A stretch of DNA of 64,000 nucleotides, from NCBI GenBank assembly GCA_050486265.1, contig JBJHCY010000002.1:434001-498000 (forward strand). The letters are read 5' to 3'. The notes beneath the pieces are model-generated. The model saw only the letters and a program-made list of their open reading frames with translations, searched no databases and was not told where the DNA came from. Position 1 is the first letter of the stretch. Each line of letters starts with the position of its first letter. Of the stretch, positions 24,962 through 33,471 are shown piece after piece. The position numbers and the translations under genes are program-made. This stretch comes from SLFH01 sp050486265 (GTDB lineage Bacteria > Planctomycetota > Phycisphaerae > Phycisphaerales > UBA1924).

Positions 24962-27388
24962 ATGCGACCCAGCGACCTGCTCTGTGCCGCGGCGTGCGGC
25001 GTGATGCTCTTGAGTGCCGGTTCGCTCGCCCAGCCCAGGGTCGACGACTTCCGCAGCGATGATCTCCCGCGGATCGTCGCCGACGAGAGGCTTGGGCCGG
25101 ATGTCCTGGTCGCCGAAGACTTCCAGAGCGCGTTCGACAGGGCCGAGACCGTCTTTGCCGAGTCGGGCGACCGCGTCGTCTTCTTCCAGACGCGCGAGGG
25201 GCCCGGCGTCTTGGCGACCGGCCGGGCCTCTTATGACCCGCAGGCGGGCGACACCCGCGCCGGCCTGCTCGCCCGCAGGCTCGCCCTGACCGAGGCGACG
25301 CTGGAGGCCAAGCGCCGGATCGCCGCGGCGATCGGCGGGCTCTCCCTCGACGGACGCGAGGAGTTCGCCTCCCGCCTCAAGACCGTCGACCGGCGAGACA
25401 GCGAGCTGATCGAGCTTGACCGCGAGATCGCCGACAGCGTGCGCGCGGAGTTGAGCACGCTTGTCCGCGGAGCCGTCATCGAACGCATCTCCGACGATCC
25501 GATCGAGGGCGTGATCCGGGTGACGGTGGTCGCCTCGCCGCAGCTCCGCGGCTCCTCGATCGACGCGATGGGACGCGTGCGGGGGTATCGCTCTGTCGAA
25601 GACATGTTCAATGAGATCGCCGACGAGCTCGAGCTCGGCCTGACCCCGCCCAGCGGGGGCGTGGTCGCGCTGGTCGGTTCGCATCGGGTCTGGGTCGGCT
25701 ACGCGAGCGAGCCGGTCGGGAGCGATCTCGACGAGCGTTCGCGATCGCTGATCGAGCGGGCGGCCTTCCGGCACGCCAGGCTCCGCGCCGAGCGAGGCCT
25801 GCTGACCTCCATAACCGGCGAACTGATCGAAAGCGAAGAGAGCGTCGACGCCAGTCTGCGCCGTCAACTCCGGGAGACAAACGAAGCATTCGCCCGCATC
25901 GACGGTGGATACGGTCGCGCGGCGATCGATTCGCTCGTGCTCGACAGCCGCAGCGAGTTTCAGACGCGGGCCCGCGTGGACGGCACGCTTCCGGCGGGTA
26001 TCGAGCACGAATCGTTCCTGTCCCCCGACGGGCTCTGGGCGCACCACATCGCCTGGCTCGTTGAGGCGGGGCCGGAAGCCCCTCGCTCTCGCGACGAGAC
26101 CGATCCCCAGGCACCCGAGCCTGCGCCCGAACCGGTCGAGCCCCGGGTTCGCATGCGACACGCCGGCGAGGCGTGCGTGGATACCGACGAGCCGGGTCTC
26201 CGGCGGATCGAGGCGATGGGCGTCGGTGATTCGCGCCGTGCCGCCATCGAGGACGCGCTGCTGATCGCGGTGATCCAGGTCAACGGCGGCGAGCTCCGCG
26301 CCGAGACCGAGGCGAGCACCGTGCTCCGCGAGGCGATCGATTCGATGCGGGCGGGTCTCTCGTCGGAGCCCTCGATCGAGCGCCTGACGCGCGACCGCAT
26401 CACCGCGTCGACCAGCGGGCTTGTCAGCGGCTTCCGCATCATCGACGAGGGCGTGTCGGGACAGACGCACGAGGTGCTGCTCTGCGTCGATGTGCCTGTG
26501 TTCGATCCCGACCGACCGCGGGCGCGGGGGCCGGCGACCGTCGCCGTGCTGCCCTTCAGCGTCGGGCCGATGGTCCAGCACCCCGATTCGGCCGAGCGGC
26601 TGGAGCGAGAGCTCGGCGCGGCGCTCAACCGGAAGCTGGTCGATGCGGGGCCGGTTCGAGTGCTTGACCGGCGCTTCGTGGAAGAGGTCCGGCGCGAGCT
26701 GGACGAGACGGTCCGCGGCGCCCGCGAGGGCCGCACCCCCACCGACGAACTCGCCAAGGCGGGGCGCCGGCTCGGGGCGGACTTTGTCGTGGCGGGCGAG
26801 ATCATCGCCTTCGATCACGAGGTGCGTTACCGCCACAACCGGGCGCGCAGAGCCGAGGAACGCCTCGAACGCCTGACGGTCCGAATCGATGTCCGCGTGA
26901 TCAACACCGCGACGGGCGAGGTCGTCGGCGCAGAACAGTTCAATCAGGACTGGTCGACCAACGAGCTTGCACGCCTGCGCTGGGGCGGGCGCACGCCGGA
27001 CTATCCCGGCCTCGCGTCCGACGCCGCTTCCGAGGCGCTCGCGCCGTCGATCGCCCGAGTGGTTTCGAGGCGTGTGGCGCAGGGGCGGACGCCGAGCCCC
27101 GGCCGACTGGACGAACGATCGATCGACGCGATCGTGCTTTCGGTCACCGGCCAGGTCGTGCTCGAACGCCTCGACTCGACGCTCGACCGGGGCGATGTCG
27201 TACAGATCACCGAGAACCGGCGCGTCACGACGCGCACCGGCGAGACGATCACCGAACGGTTTGTCGTCGCCGAGGCCCGGATCACGGGTGTGAGCGCCAG
27301 CGGCAGGACGGTGCTGGCGACGATCATCTCCGGCGACCCCGAGGCCGTCCGCGAGGGGGCCCTCTGCGTCAGAAAGGCCGGTCGATGA
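24962..27388 (+). CDS. Exported protein with DUF6844-like N-terminus and CsgG/LpoB-like C-terminal domain
   Basis: 808 residues; ATG at 24962 or GTG at 24959, both after GGAGG. A signal peptide ends near LAQ/PRVDD. Residues about 30-380 share the layout of the next gene (ARRLALTEATLEAKRRIAAAI against LRLAAMEASLDARRRIADLL, then a VALVGSHRVWVGYAS strand). The C-terminal part (about 515-640) has VAVLPFSVGPM, LERELGAALNRKLVDAG and RVLDRRFVEEVRREL, a CsgG-type layout. CsgG forms an outer-membrane pore for curli; this domain may only share the fold. The start of the next gene overlaps its stop. Confidence 0.7.
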   Translation: MRPSDLLCAAACGVMLLSAGSLAQPRVDDFRSDDLPRIVADERLGPDVLVAEDFQSAFDRAETVFAESGDRVVFFQTREGPGVLATGRASYDPQAGDTRAGLLARRLALTEATLEAKRRIAAAIGGLSLDGREEFASRLKTVDRRDSELIELDREIADSVRAELSTLVRGAVIERISDDPIEGVIRVTVVASPQLRGSSIDAMGRVRGYRSVEDMFNEIADELELGLTPPSGGVVALVGSHRVWVGYASEPVGSDLDERSRSLIERAAFRHARLRAERGLLTSITGELIESEESVDASLRRQLRETNEAFARIDGGYGRAAIDSLVLDSRSEFQTRARVDGTLPAGIEHESFLSPDGLWAHHIAWLVEAGPEAPRSRDETDPQAPEPAPEPVEPRVRMRHAGEACVDTDEPGLRRIEAMGVGDSRRAAIEDALLIAVIQVNGGELRAETEASTVLREAIDSMRAGLSSEPSIERLTRDRITASTSGLVSGFRIIDEGVSGQTHEVLLCVDVPVFDPDRPRARGPATVAVLPFSVGPMVQHPDSAERLERELGAALNRKLVDAGPVRVLDRRFVEEVRRELDETVRGAREGRTPTDELAKAGRRLGADFVVAGEIIAFDHEVRYRHNRARRAEERLERLTVRIDVRVINTATGEVVGAEQFNQDWSTNELARLRWGGRTPDYPGLASDAASEALAPSIARVVSRRVAQGRTPSPGRLDERSIDAIVLSVTGQVVLERLDSTLDRGDVVQITENRRVTTRTGETITERFVVAEARITGVSASGRTVLATIISGDPEAVREGALCVRKAGR

Positions 27389-28674
27389 AGCGTCTGCTCC
27401 TCGGGGCACTGCTCGCATCGGCGGTTCTGTTCGGCGGCGCGTCCGGGCGGAGCATCGCCGCGGCGTCTCCCGTGCTCGGCGACTTTGATATCCCTTCGCA
27501 GCACCCGGCCCGAGCGCAGGCGCTGCGTCGAATCGGCGATCCCGGACGCGTGCGGATCGAGATGCACGCCGAACTCGGCGGGCCGGTCGTCCACGCTTCG
27601 GGCGCCCAAGACGCGGTCAACGCGGCGATCGACCACCTCGACCGCCGACCCGGCGCGGTCTTTATCTCGACCGACGCCGGGCTCGGGGTCGTCGGCATCG
27701 GCGCCGCAACCAACGCCGCGGCCGACGCGGGCAATCCCGTGATCGCGGCCGAGGGTCTGCGACTGGCGGCGATGGAGGCCTCGCTCGACGCGCGTCGGCG
27801 CATCGCGGACCTGCTCGGGCGTCTGGGTTCGGCCGGTCGGTGCACGATCGCGCAGCAGGCCTCGGCGCTCGACGGCTCGGGGGCCGACGCGGGCGCGGCG
27901 ATGCGACGCATGCTCCGGGGCGCCGTGATCTATGACCTCCTGGAAACCTCCGACCCGCAGGAGCGCCGGATCGTGGTGGTCACCACGCCGCGGAGCGAGG
28001 GCCGCGTGCAGCAGGTCGCCCACGGGGTGATCGCGTCGTGGAGCATCGAGGCGGGGCTGACGGCGGTGTTCTCGCAGATCGGGGCGGACGCCGCGCCCGC
28101 GTCCGGGGCGTGGGTGATCGGCGTCGTAGAGAGCGGAGATATCGCCTGGGTCGCCTACGGGGCCGCGCCGATCCGGCCGCACGCCGACTCGGGCGTGCAG
28201 CGCCAACTGCGCGACGAGGCGTTCAGAGCCGCCGAGCAGCGGGCCCGGCGTGCGATGGTGCAGGCGATCCAAGGCGAGACGATCGAGGCCCCCGAGGGGT
28301 TCGCCCCTCGCATTCGCACGATCGAGCGGGAGACCCGTTCGCTCTTGGACCCCGACGGGAACAACAGCCGCGCGATCGGCCAGATCGCGTCCGGAGTCGC
28401 CTCGGCGGGCGTCAGCGAGGACCACATCCGCTCGATCACCCGCGGCGCGATGCCCCCGGGCGTGCAGCTGCGCACCTACACCAGCGCGGACGGCTCGTGG
28501 GCCCAGGCGGTCTGCGTGCTGACGCTGCGATCGGAAGAGGCGGCCCGGAGGCTGTCGGCCTCCATCGGCGGGTCGCCGCTCGGATCTCCCTCAAGGCTCG
28601 GAGTTCCCCTGCGGACCGGCGATGACGGGCTGCTGCTGCTCAACGATCGTGGCGAGCCGGTTCCAGCCCGGTGA
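27385..28674 (+). CDS. Exported paralogue of the preceding protein's N-terminal half
   Basis: 429 residues; its ATG overlaps the previous stop by four bases (ATGA). A signal peptide ends near AAA/SPVLG. It matches the preceding protein's N-terminal half in order of segments, including PGAVFISTDAGLGVVGIGA, MEASLDARRRIADLL, GAVIYDLLETSDPQERRIVVV and GVVESGDIAWVAYGA. The CsgG-like C-terminal domain is absent. A DUF6844-type family is the best guess. Its last 35 bases overlap the end of a convergent small gene. Confidence 0.7.
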   Translation: MKRLLLGALLASAVLFGGASGRSIAAASPVLGDFDIPSQHPARAQALRRIGDPGRVRIEMHAELGGPVVHASGAQDAVNAAIDHLDRRPGAVFISTDAGLGVVGIGAATNAAADAGNPVIAAEGLRLAAMEASLDARRRIADLLGRLGSAGRCTIAQQASALDGSGADAGAAMRRMLRGAVIYDLLETSDPQERRIVVVTTPRSEGRVQQVAHGVIASWSIEAGLTAVFSQIGADAAPASGAWVIGVVESGDIAWVAYGAAPIRPHADSGVQRQLRDEAFRAAEQRARRAMVQAIQGETIEAPEGFAPRIRTIERETRSLLDPDGNNSRAIGQIASGVASAGVSEDHIRSITRGAMPPGVQLRTYTSADGSWAQAVCVLTLRSEEAARRLSASIGGSPLGSPSRLGVPLRTGDDGLLLLNDRGEPVPAR

Positions 28675-28864
28675 CAGGCCCGGCGCTCGACCCCTCGTCG
28701 GCGGCCGGCGCTGCCGGGTCTGAGGCTTTCTCAGGTTCGGCGTAGGTCGTGCGCGGGACATCGGTCAGCAGGCGGAGCTTGCCCCATAGAAGCGACGCGA
28801 CGCCCACGCCCCCGACGAGCAGGAACGCCCCCGCCTTCACGACTTTTCTGCGATGACCCGGCAC
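28640..28864 (-). CDS. Small single-pass membrane protein at the end of the pseudopilin cluster
   Basis: 74 residues. The start is a GTG at 28864 with AAGGAG six bases upstream. A basic N-terminus (GHRRKVVK) is followed by one membrane helix (about 11-28) and a Pro/Ala/Glu-rich tail. It lies 20 bases after the GspH-like gene. It may be an assembly accessory for the pseudopilins. The 3' end overlaps the opposite-strand gene by 35 bases. Confidence 0.55.
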   Translation of the reverse strand: MPGHRRKVVKAGAFLLVGGVGVASLLWGKLRLLTDVPRTTYAEPEKASDPAAPAADEGSSAGPVTGLEPARHDR

Positions 28865-28884
28865 GGTCGACTCCTTGGTCCGCC

Positions 28885-29490
28885 TCAGTTCCACGGGGTG
28901 TGATTCGGGTCGACCCGTCCGCTGCTGACATGCCCGGTGAAGCCGTCGATCCGGAGCCAGTACGAATCGACCGGCCCCTCGATGACGATCAGCCCGCCGG
29001 TGGACGGGGCGTTGCCCTGGGGCGTGGTGACGGGCGCGCCCATCTCGTCGAAGATGAGCACATTGCCCCCGTCGATGTTCACGAAGTCCAGCCGGCTGAG
29101 CCCGAAGGTCGCGTCGGCGAGGTTCAGCTCGAACCTCCCCGTCGGCCGCGAGGGCTCGAAGAGGACATCGTTCTCGAGGTCCAGGTCGGGGCCGTTGACC
29201 TCCAGCCCGATCGTGCTGTTGGAGTCGATGTCGAAGACCATCGCCCGCCCCCGCTGGAAGGCCATCGCCTCGGACTGCAGGTAGGTGATGTCGGCGATCA
29301 CGGCGCGGACGGCGGCTCGCGTCCTCAGCGAGTCTGCGCTGGCGACCTGCGGGATCACCATCGCCCCCATGATGCCCAGCACCGTGACGACGATGAGCAC
29401 CTCGATCAGGGTGTAAGCGCGAAGGGCCGACGGAAGGCGTCTGCCTCCCGACTGACGAACCGCGCCGCGGGTGCTTCGTCGTGACGCCAT
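28885..29490 (-). CDS. GspH-like pseudopilin
   Basis: 201 residues; ATG after GGAGGAAG. The type IV leader is long (about 25 residues, basic) and ends LRA/YTLIEVLIVVTVLGIMG, with Ala at -1 rather than Gly and Glu at +5 intact. The C-terminal domain has the GspH pattern of RGRAMVFDID, LIVIEGPVDSYWLRIDG and GHVSSGRV. It is probably a minor pseudopilin of a type II secretion or type IV pilus system. Confidence 0.85.
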   Translation of the reverse strand: MASRRSTRGAVRQSGGRRLPSALRAYTLIEVLIVVTVLGIMGAMVIPQVASADSLRTRAAVRAVIADITYLQSEAMAFQRGRAMVFDIDSNSTIGLEVNGPDLDLENDVLFEPSRPTGRFELNLADATFGLSRLDFVNIDGGNVLIFDEMGAPVTTPQGNAPSTGGLIVIEGPVDSYWLRIDGFTGHVSSGRVDPNHTPWN

Positions 29491-29510
29491 GGCTCTCTTC
29501 CTCCGGGGGA

Positions 29511-29864
29511 TCAGTTCCCCCGCTCGACCTGCTCGACCTGCGCCGAGCGGCGGTCGCTGTTCTCATCGCGGTCGGCCTCGCGGGCCTGATCGCGGAGACG
29601 GACGGGGGGCATCTCGGTCACCTTGACGGTCAGCCCGCTCTTGAGCTGCGCCTCGATGCGCTCCATGCGGCCTTCGAGCCGCTGCATCTGGGCGATCATC
29701 TGCTTGCGCTGTTCTGCGGCGCTGATGAGCCCGCCCGAGTGCGCCTGGGCGTAAGCCGGGGTCGAGGCGGGGCCCCCGTCCCTGAACAGGGCGGCGCCCA
29801 TCACGAGGCCGAGGGCCAGAGCTGCTGCGGTCGAGGCGGCGAACTGACGGTTGATCCGGGCCAT
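29511..29864 (-). CDS. Small exported coiled-coil protein in pseudopilin cluster
   Basis: 117 residues; ATG after GGAGAA. A signal peptide ends near AYA/QAHSG. Residues about 48-76 form a short coiled coil (EQRKQMIAQMQRLEGRMERI) and the tail is charged. Located between two pilin-like genes with 20- and 35-base gaps. Unknown function. Confidence 0.6.
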   Translation of the reverse strand: MARINRQFAASTAAALALGLVMGAALFRDGGPASTPAYAQAHSGGLISAAEQRKQMIAQMQRLEGRMERIEAQLKSGLTVKVTEMPPVRLRDQAREADRDENSDRRSAQVEQVERGN

Positions 29865-29899
29865 GCTGGTTCTCCGATCGAGACCCCGGCGGAAACTGC

Positions 29900-30328
29900 T
29901 CAGGGCTTCGGGAAAGGCCTATCGGATCCGTCGAACCCCCCTGCCCAGACTCTTCCGGTAAAACCGTCAAAGATCCATCCGTGTGAAGTCTGGAACCCCG
30001 TGTCCGGGGTGTTGTTCAGGGCGATGACCCGGCGGTTATCGCCCCCGACCCAGGTGTTGGCCGGCGCCTCGGAGAGGAACTCCCCGCTGCCGACGAGCTC
30101 GCCCCAGGTCCCGTCGCCCGCGGTGATGTTGGGGAACCCGCCGACGGTGCTGTAGTAGACCTCCAGCGCGTTGCGGAGGCGGGTCAGTTCGTAGCTGGTG
30201 GTGTTGACTCGGGACTCGTCGGCCGAGTTTGCGAACTGCGGGGCGATGATCGCCGCGAGGATCCCGAGGATCACCACGACGATCAGAATCTCGACGAGCG
30301 TGAACGCCTTCTTGCGCCACTGCGACAT
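29900..30328 (-). CDS. Type II secretion-type pseudopilin
   Basis: 142 residues from ATG at 30328 with GAGG upstream; a GTG 12 bases earlier is also possible. The leader ends KKA/FTLVEILIVVVILGILAA, so -1 is Ala and Glu5 is present. The 100-residue C-terminal part has YELTRLRNALEVYYSTVGGFP, typical of major pseudopilin-like proteins. Second gene in the cluster. Confidence 0.85.
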   Translation of the reverse strand: MSQWRKKAFTLVEILIVVVILGILAAIIAPQFANSADESRVNTTSYELTRLRNALEVYYSTVGGFPNITAGDGTWGELVGSGEFLSEAPANTWVGGDNRRVIALNNTPDTGFQTSHGWIFDGFTGRVWAGGFDGSDRPFPKP

Positions 30329-30456
30329 GCGATCCCTCACTTCCTCACGCCCGGGCCCGGACTGGGCTCGGTGCGGTCTCTCTCCAAGGGCTGGCGGGCC
30401 CGTTTCCGGGCCCGCCGCCGAGCGTTCAGTTCCCGTCCCTACCGCTTCAGACCGGC

Positions 30457-30870
30457 TTACAGGCCGATGGCGCCGAAGCGGCCGGTGCTCTCGTCGTACA
30501 GCCAGGGGCCCGCGCCGCTGGTAAAGTCGGTAACCGCGTCGGCATTCAGCGCGCCCGGATTCGGGTGGCGGGGCGACGAGCGCAGGTACTCGTTATCGAC
30601 CAGGACACCGAAGGTCGCGCCGAGCGAGGCGTCGCCCGGGGCCGTCTGGAGCTCGGCCAGCGTCGGGTAGTTGCCCTCACGCTGGCGATAGAGCTCGATC
30701 TGGCTCTGGACCGAGCTGACCTGCGAGGCGATGTTCGACTCGCGGGCCTCGTCGGCCGCGCTGGTGAACTGCGGGACGACGATCGCGGCAAGGATGCCGA
30801 GGATCACGACGACGATAAGGATTTCGACGAGGGTGAACGCGTTCTTCCGACGATTCCGCTTGCGCTGCAT
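30457..30870 (-). CDS. Type II secretion-type pseudopilin, first gene of cluster
   Basis: 137 residues from ATG at 30870 with AAGGAGG. Leader ends KNA/FTLVEILIVVVILGILAA. The C-terminal part, SSVQSQIELYRQREGNYPTL and WLYDESTGRFGAI, resembles the preceding paralogue. Expected to be inserted in the inner membrane, cut and methylated by a prepilin peptidase (not in this window). Confidence 0.88.
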   Translation of the reverse strand: MQRKRNRRKNAFTLVEILIVVVILGILAAIVVPQFTSAADEARESNIASQVSSVQSQIELYRQREGNYPTLAELQTAPGDASLGATFGVLVDNEYLRSSPRHPNPGALNADAVTDFTSGAGPWLYDESTGRFGAIGL

Positions 30871-31218
30871 GCTGCGCCTCCTTACAAAGGGCTTGATCAA
30901 AGCCCCGATTCCGCAACCGCCCCAGGAAGCACTCCCCAGGGCCGTCCGGCGGCAACTCCTCCCCGGCCGACGGACACCCGCGACCCGGACGCAACACGCG
31001 TTCCGGCCACTGTCGCGGCAGGAGATGGATCGGCCCCCTCCAACGGCGGGTTCACGACCACGCCCCCCATCGCCCCGAGACAGGTCCGCCTGTGCCGGAT
31101 GCGGGCCCTGCGCCGGGCGGGCGGGCCGCGCCGGACGCGCAAGCGGCCTGTGTATCGGTCCAGACCACGGTGTCGGCAATCCACCGACCCGCCAACGCCG
31201 CGGTACCCTGCCGTTCTC

Positions 31219-32184
31219 ATGGCGATGCTCTACTGCGGGATCGACGAAGCCGGTTACGGGCCTCTCCTGGGCCCGCTGTCGGTCGGCGCGTCCGTCTTCC
31301 GTGTGAGCGACTGGAACGAGGGCGACCCGCCGCCGGACCTCTGGCGTGCGCTCTCGGGCGCTGTCTGCAAAGACGCCGCCGGGGCCGAGAAACGCCTGCC
31401 GATCGGCGATTCAAAGAAGCTCAAGCTCTCCAACAGTCTCAAAACCCGCCACCCGCTGACACATCTGGAGCGGTCCGTGCTCGCGGTGCTCCGCAAGACC
31501 GGCGCGGATGTCAGAAATGACGCGCAGCTGATCGAGACGCTCGGCGCTCGCTGGGGGCCGCAGGCGTGGTACGCGGGCGAGCCGGTCTCCCTGCCATTGG
31601 GCTCGGCGATCGGGTCGGCGGGGATCGACGCGAACCTGCTCGGCGGCGCGTGCTCGAAGGCCGGCGTCGAGCCCGTGCTCGCCGGCTGCGTGCTGATCGA
31701 CGAAACGGACTTCAACCGGCGCGTCCGTGAGGCGGGCACCAAAGCCGCGGCTGTTGGCGCGGGCGTCGCAGCACACCTCCGCCGGATCGACGCCCTGGCC
31801 CAAAACGAGAACCTCCCCGTCCGCGTGGTCTGCGACCGCCTCGGGGGCCGGACCGATTATCGAGCCCTGCTCGAAAAGGCCCTCGCCCGGCCGGTCACCG
31901 AGACAGACCGCACGCCCGCGTCCTGCCGCTACGACTGCGGCGATGGCTTCATCGTCATCTTCACGCCCGAGGCGGACGGATCGCACCTGCCCACGGCGCT
32001 CGCCTCGATGATCGCCAAACTCGTCCGCGAGCTGGCGATGCTCCGCTTCAACCGCCACTGGTCGGGGCTGTTGCCCGAACTCAAGCCCACGGCCGGTTAT
32101 CGGCAGGACGCCAAACGCTGGCTGCTCGACGCCTCGCCCGTCCTGACGCCGCAAGACCGCGAGGCGATGGTCCGCATCGCCTGA
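31219..32184 (+). CDS. Divergent RNase HII-like protein
   Basis: 321 residues from ATG at 31219 (or 31225). The start, CGIDEAGYGPLLGPL with Asp9 and Glu10, is the RNase HII motif with Tyr for Arg; GDSKKLK and VVCDRLGGRTDY fit the other acidic sites. It is about 100 residues longer than usual RnhB (about 200), with insertions at 60-150. It may cleave RNA in RNA-DNA hybrids. It precedes ribD by 26 bases. Confidence 0.7.
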   Translation: MAMLYCGIDEAGYGPLLGPLSVGASVFRVSDWNEGDPPPDLWRALSGAVCKDAAGAEKRLPIGDSKKLKLSNSLKTRHPLTHLERSVLAVLRKTGADVRNDAQLIETLGARWGPQAWYAGEPVSLPLGSAIGSAGIDANLLGGACSKAGVEPVLAGCVLIDETDFNRRVREAGTKAAAVGAGVAAHLRRIDALAQNENLPVRVVCDRLGGRTDYRALLEKALARPVTETDRTPASCRYDCGDGFIVIFTPEADGSHLPTALASMIAKLVRELAMLRFNRHWSGLLPELKPTAGYRQDAKRWLLDASPVLTPQDREAMVRIA

Positions 32185-32210
32185 GGATCGACGCGGTTAC
32201 GCTTGCGTCG

Positions 32211-33350
32211 GTGAAGCAGGAAAGCCCCAGGACCTATTTCGACCGTGCGGCGTTGGCCGCCCTCCGCGGCTTCGGCGCGGTCGAACCCAACCCGATGGTC
32301 GGGGCGATTGTCGTGCGTGATGGCGAGGTGCTGGGGATCGGCCACCACCAACGCTTCGGCGGCCTGCACGCCGAGCGGGAGGCGTTGCGTTCCTGCAAGA
32401 GGCGGGGAATCGATCCGGCCGGGGCGACGATGTTCGTCACGCTCGAACCGTGCAGCCACACCGGCAAGCAGCCGCCCTGCACCGAGGCGATCCTGGAGGC
32501 GAAGATCGCGAAAGTCGCCTACGCCCGCCCCGACCCCGGCGAGGTTTCAGGCGGCGGCGCGGAGCTGCTGCAGGAGGCGGGGGTCGAGACCGAACTGTGT
32601 CTCGACAGCCCGCTGGCGACGCACCTGTCTGATCCGTTCGTTAAACGCACCCGCACCGGCCTGCCATGGGTCATCGCCAAGTGGGCCCAATCCGTCGACG
32701 GCAAGATCGCCACGCGGACCGGTGCATCGCAGTGGATCTCCAGCGAGCGCTCGCGGAGGCGCGTCCACCGACTGCGCGCGAAGGTCGACGCGATGGTGAC
32801 CGGCATCGGCACTGTCGTCTGCGACGACCCCTTGCTCACCGCCCGCGGCGTCCGCCGGGTCCGGCGCGTCGCCAAACGCATCATCGTCGACACGCAGATG
32901 GACACGCCCGCCGACCGACGGCTCGTGCAGACAGCCCACGACATCCCGACGATCCTCGCGTGCTCGAAGGATCTGGCCGTGGCGCAGATCATGGTCGATC
33001 GGCGCCAGGAGTTGGAGGCCGCGGGCGTCGAGATCATGGGCGTGCCCGACCGGCTGAACGGACGCCTCGACCTCGAACTGATGCTGCGGGCGCTGGCCGA
33101 TCGCCACGGCGTCTCGACGGTCATGCTCGAAGCGGGGCCGGGCCTGCTCGGCTCGTTCTTCGCGGCCGACCTCGTCGATGAAGCCATCGTCTACATCGCC
33201 CCGATGGTGATGGCCGACGACGAGGCGAGAACCGCCGCGATCGGGCACGCGGCGCCGCAGCTGAGCGACGCGAGGCGGTACCGGCTGCTTCGCGTCAGAT
33301 CCATCGGCGAGGATGTCGAGCTTCGGTATCGACGCGTTGTTGACGTTTGA
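32211..33350 (+). CDS. ribD: Riboflavin biosynthesis bifunctional deaminase/reductase RibD
   Basis: 379 residues; GTG start at 32211. It performs the second and third steps of riboflavin synthesis. N-terminal deaminase: EPNPMVGAIVV, zinc ligands in LHAEREA and EPCSHTGKQPPC. C-terminal reductase: KWAQSVDGKIATRTG, ISSERSRRRVHRLRAKVDA and EAGPGLLGSFF. All motifs normal. No other rib gene is close; the RNase HII-like gene upstream is probably on the same transcript. The stop is followed by a REP-like repeat. Confidence 0.95.
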   Translation: MKQESPRTYFDRAALAALRGFGAVEPNPMVGAIVVRDGEVLGIGHHQRFGGLHAEREALRSCKRRGIDPAGATMFVTLEPCSHTGKQPPCTEAILEAKIAKVAYARPDPGEVSGGGAELLQEAGVETELCLDSPLATHLSDPFVKRTRTGLPWVIAKWAQSVDGKIATRTGASQWISSERSRRRVHRLRAKVDAMVTGIGTVVCDDPLLTARGVRRVRRVAKRIIVDTQMDTPADRRLVQTAHDIPTILACSKDLAVAQIMVDRRQELEAAGVEIMGVPDRLNGRLDLELMLRALADRHGVSTVMLEAGPGLLGSFFAADLVDEAIVYIAPMVMADDEARTAAIGHAAPQLSDARRYRLLRVRSIGEDVELRYRRVVDV

Positions 33351-33369
33351 GACGCCAGTTCCTTCTTGG

Positions 33370-33460
33370 ACCGTGGCACAGGCGTCTCGCCTGTGCGAAA
33401 GCGCTGTGACCGATCCACTGCGCGATGTTCGCCCGGGCGAGACGCCCGGGCCACGGACAC
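33370..33460. repeat. REP-like palindromes between ribD and ygfZ
   Basis: Two units. GTGGCACAGGCGTCTCGCC begins at 33374 and closes with TGTG; a second hairpin CGCCCGGGCGAGACGCCCGG starts near 33430. In the first unit the middle pair is A-T (CACAGG..CCTGTG), where the units at 16951 and 62685 have G-C. Confidence 0.75.
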
Positions 33461-33471
33461 TGACAGCGATT

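Noticed and set aside
24083..27418. Open frame of over 1,100 codons on the minus strand
   Set aside because: It is antisense to three plus-strand genes with signal peptides, ribosome sites and family motifs; its translation is Arg/Asp/Ala-biased as expected from the complement of GC-rich codons.
28640..28674. Possible frameshift where two convergent genes overlap
   Set aside because: Both ends read cleanly; a 35-base tail-to-tail overlap is not unusual.
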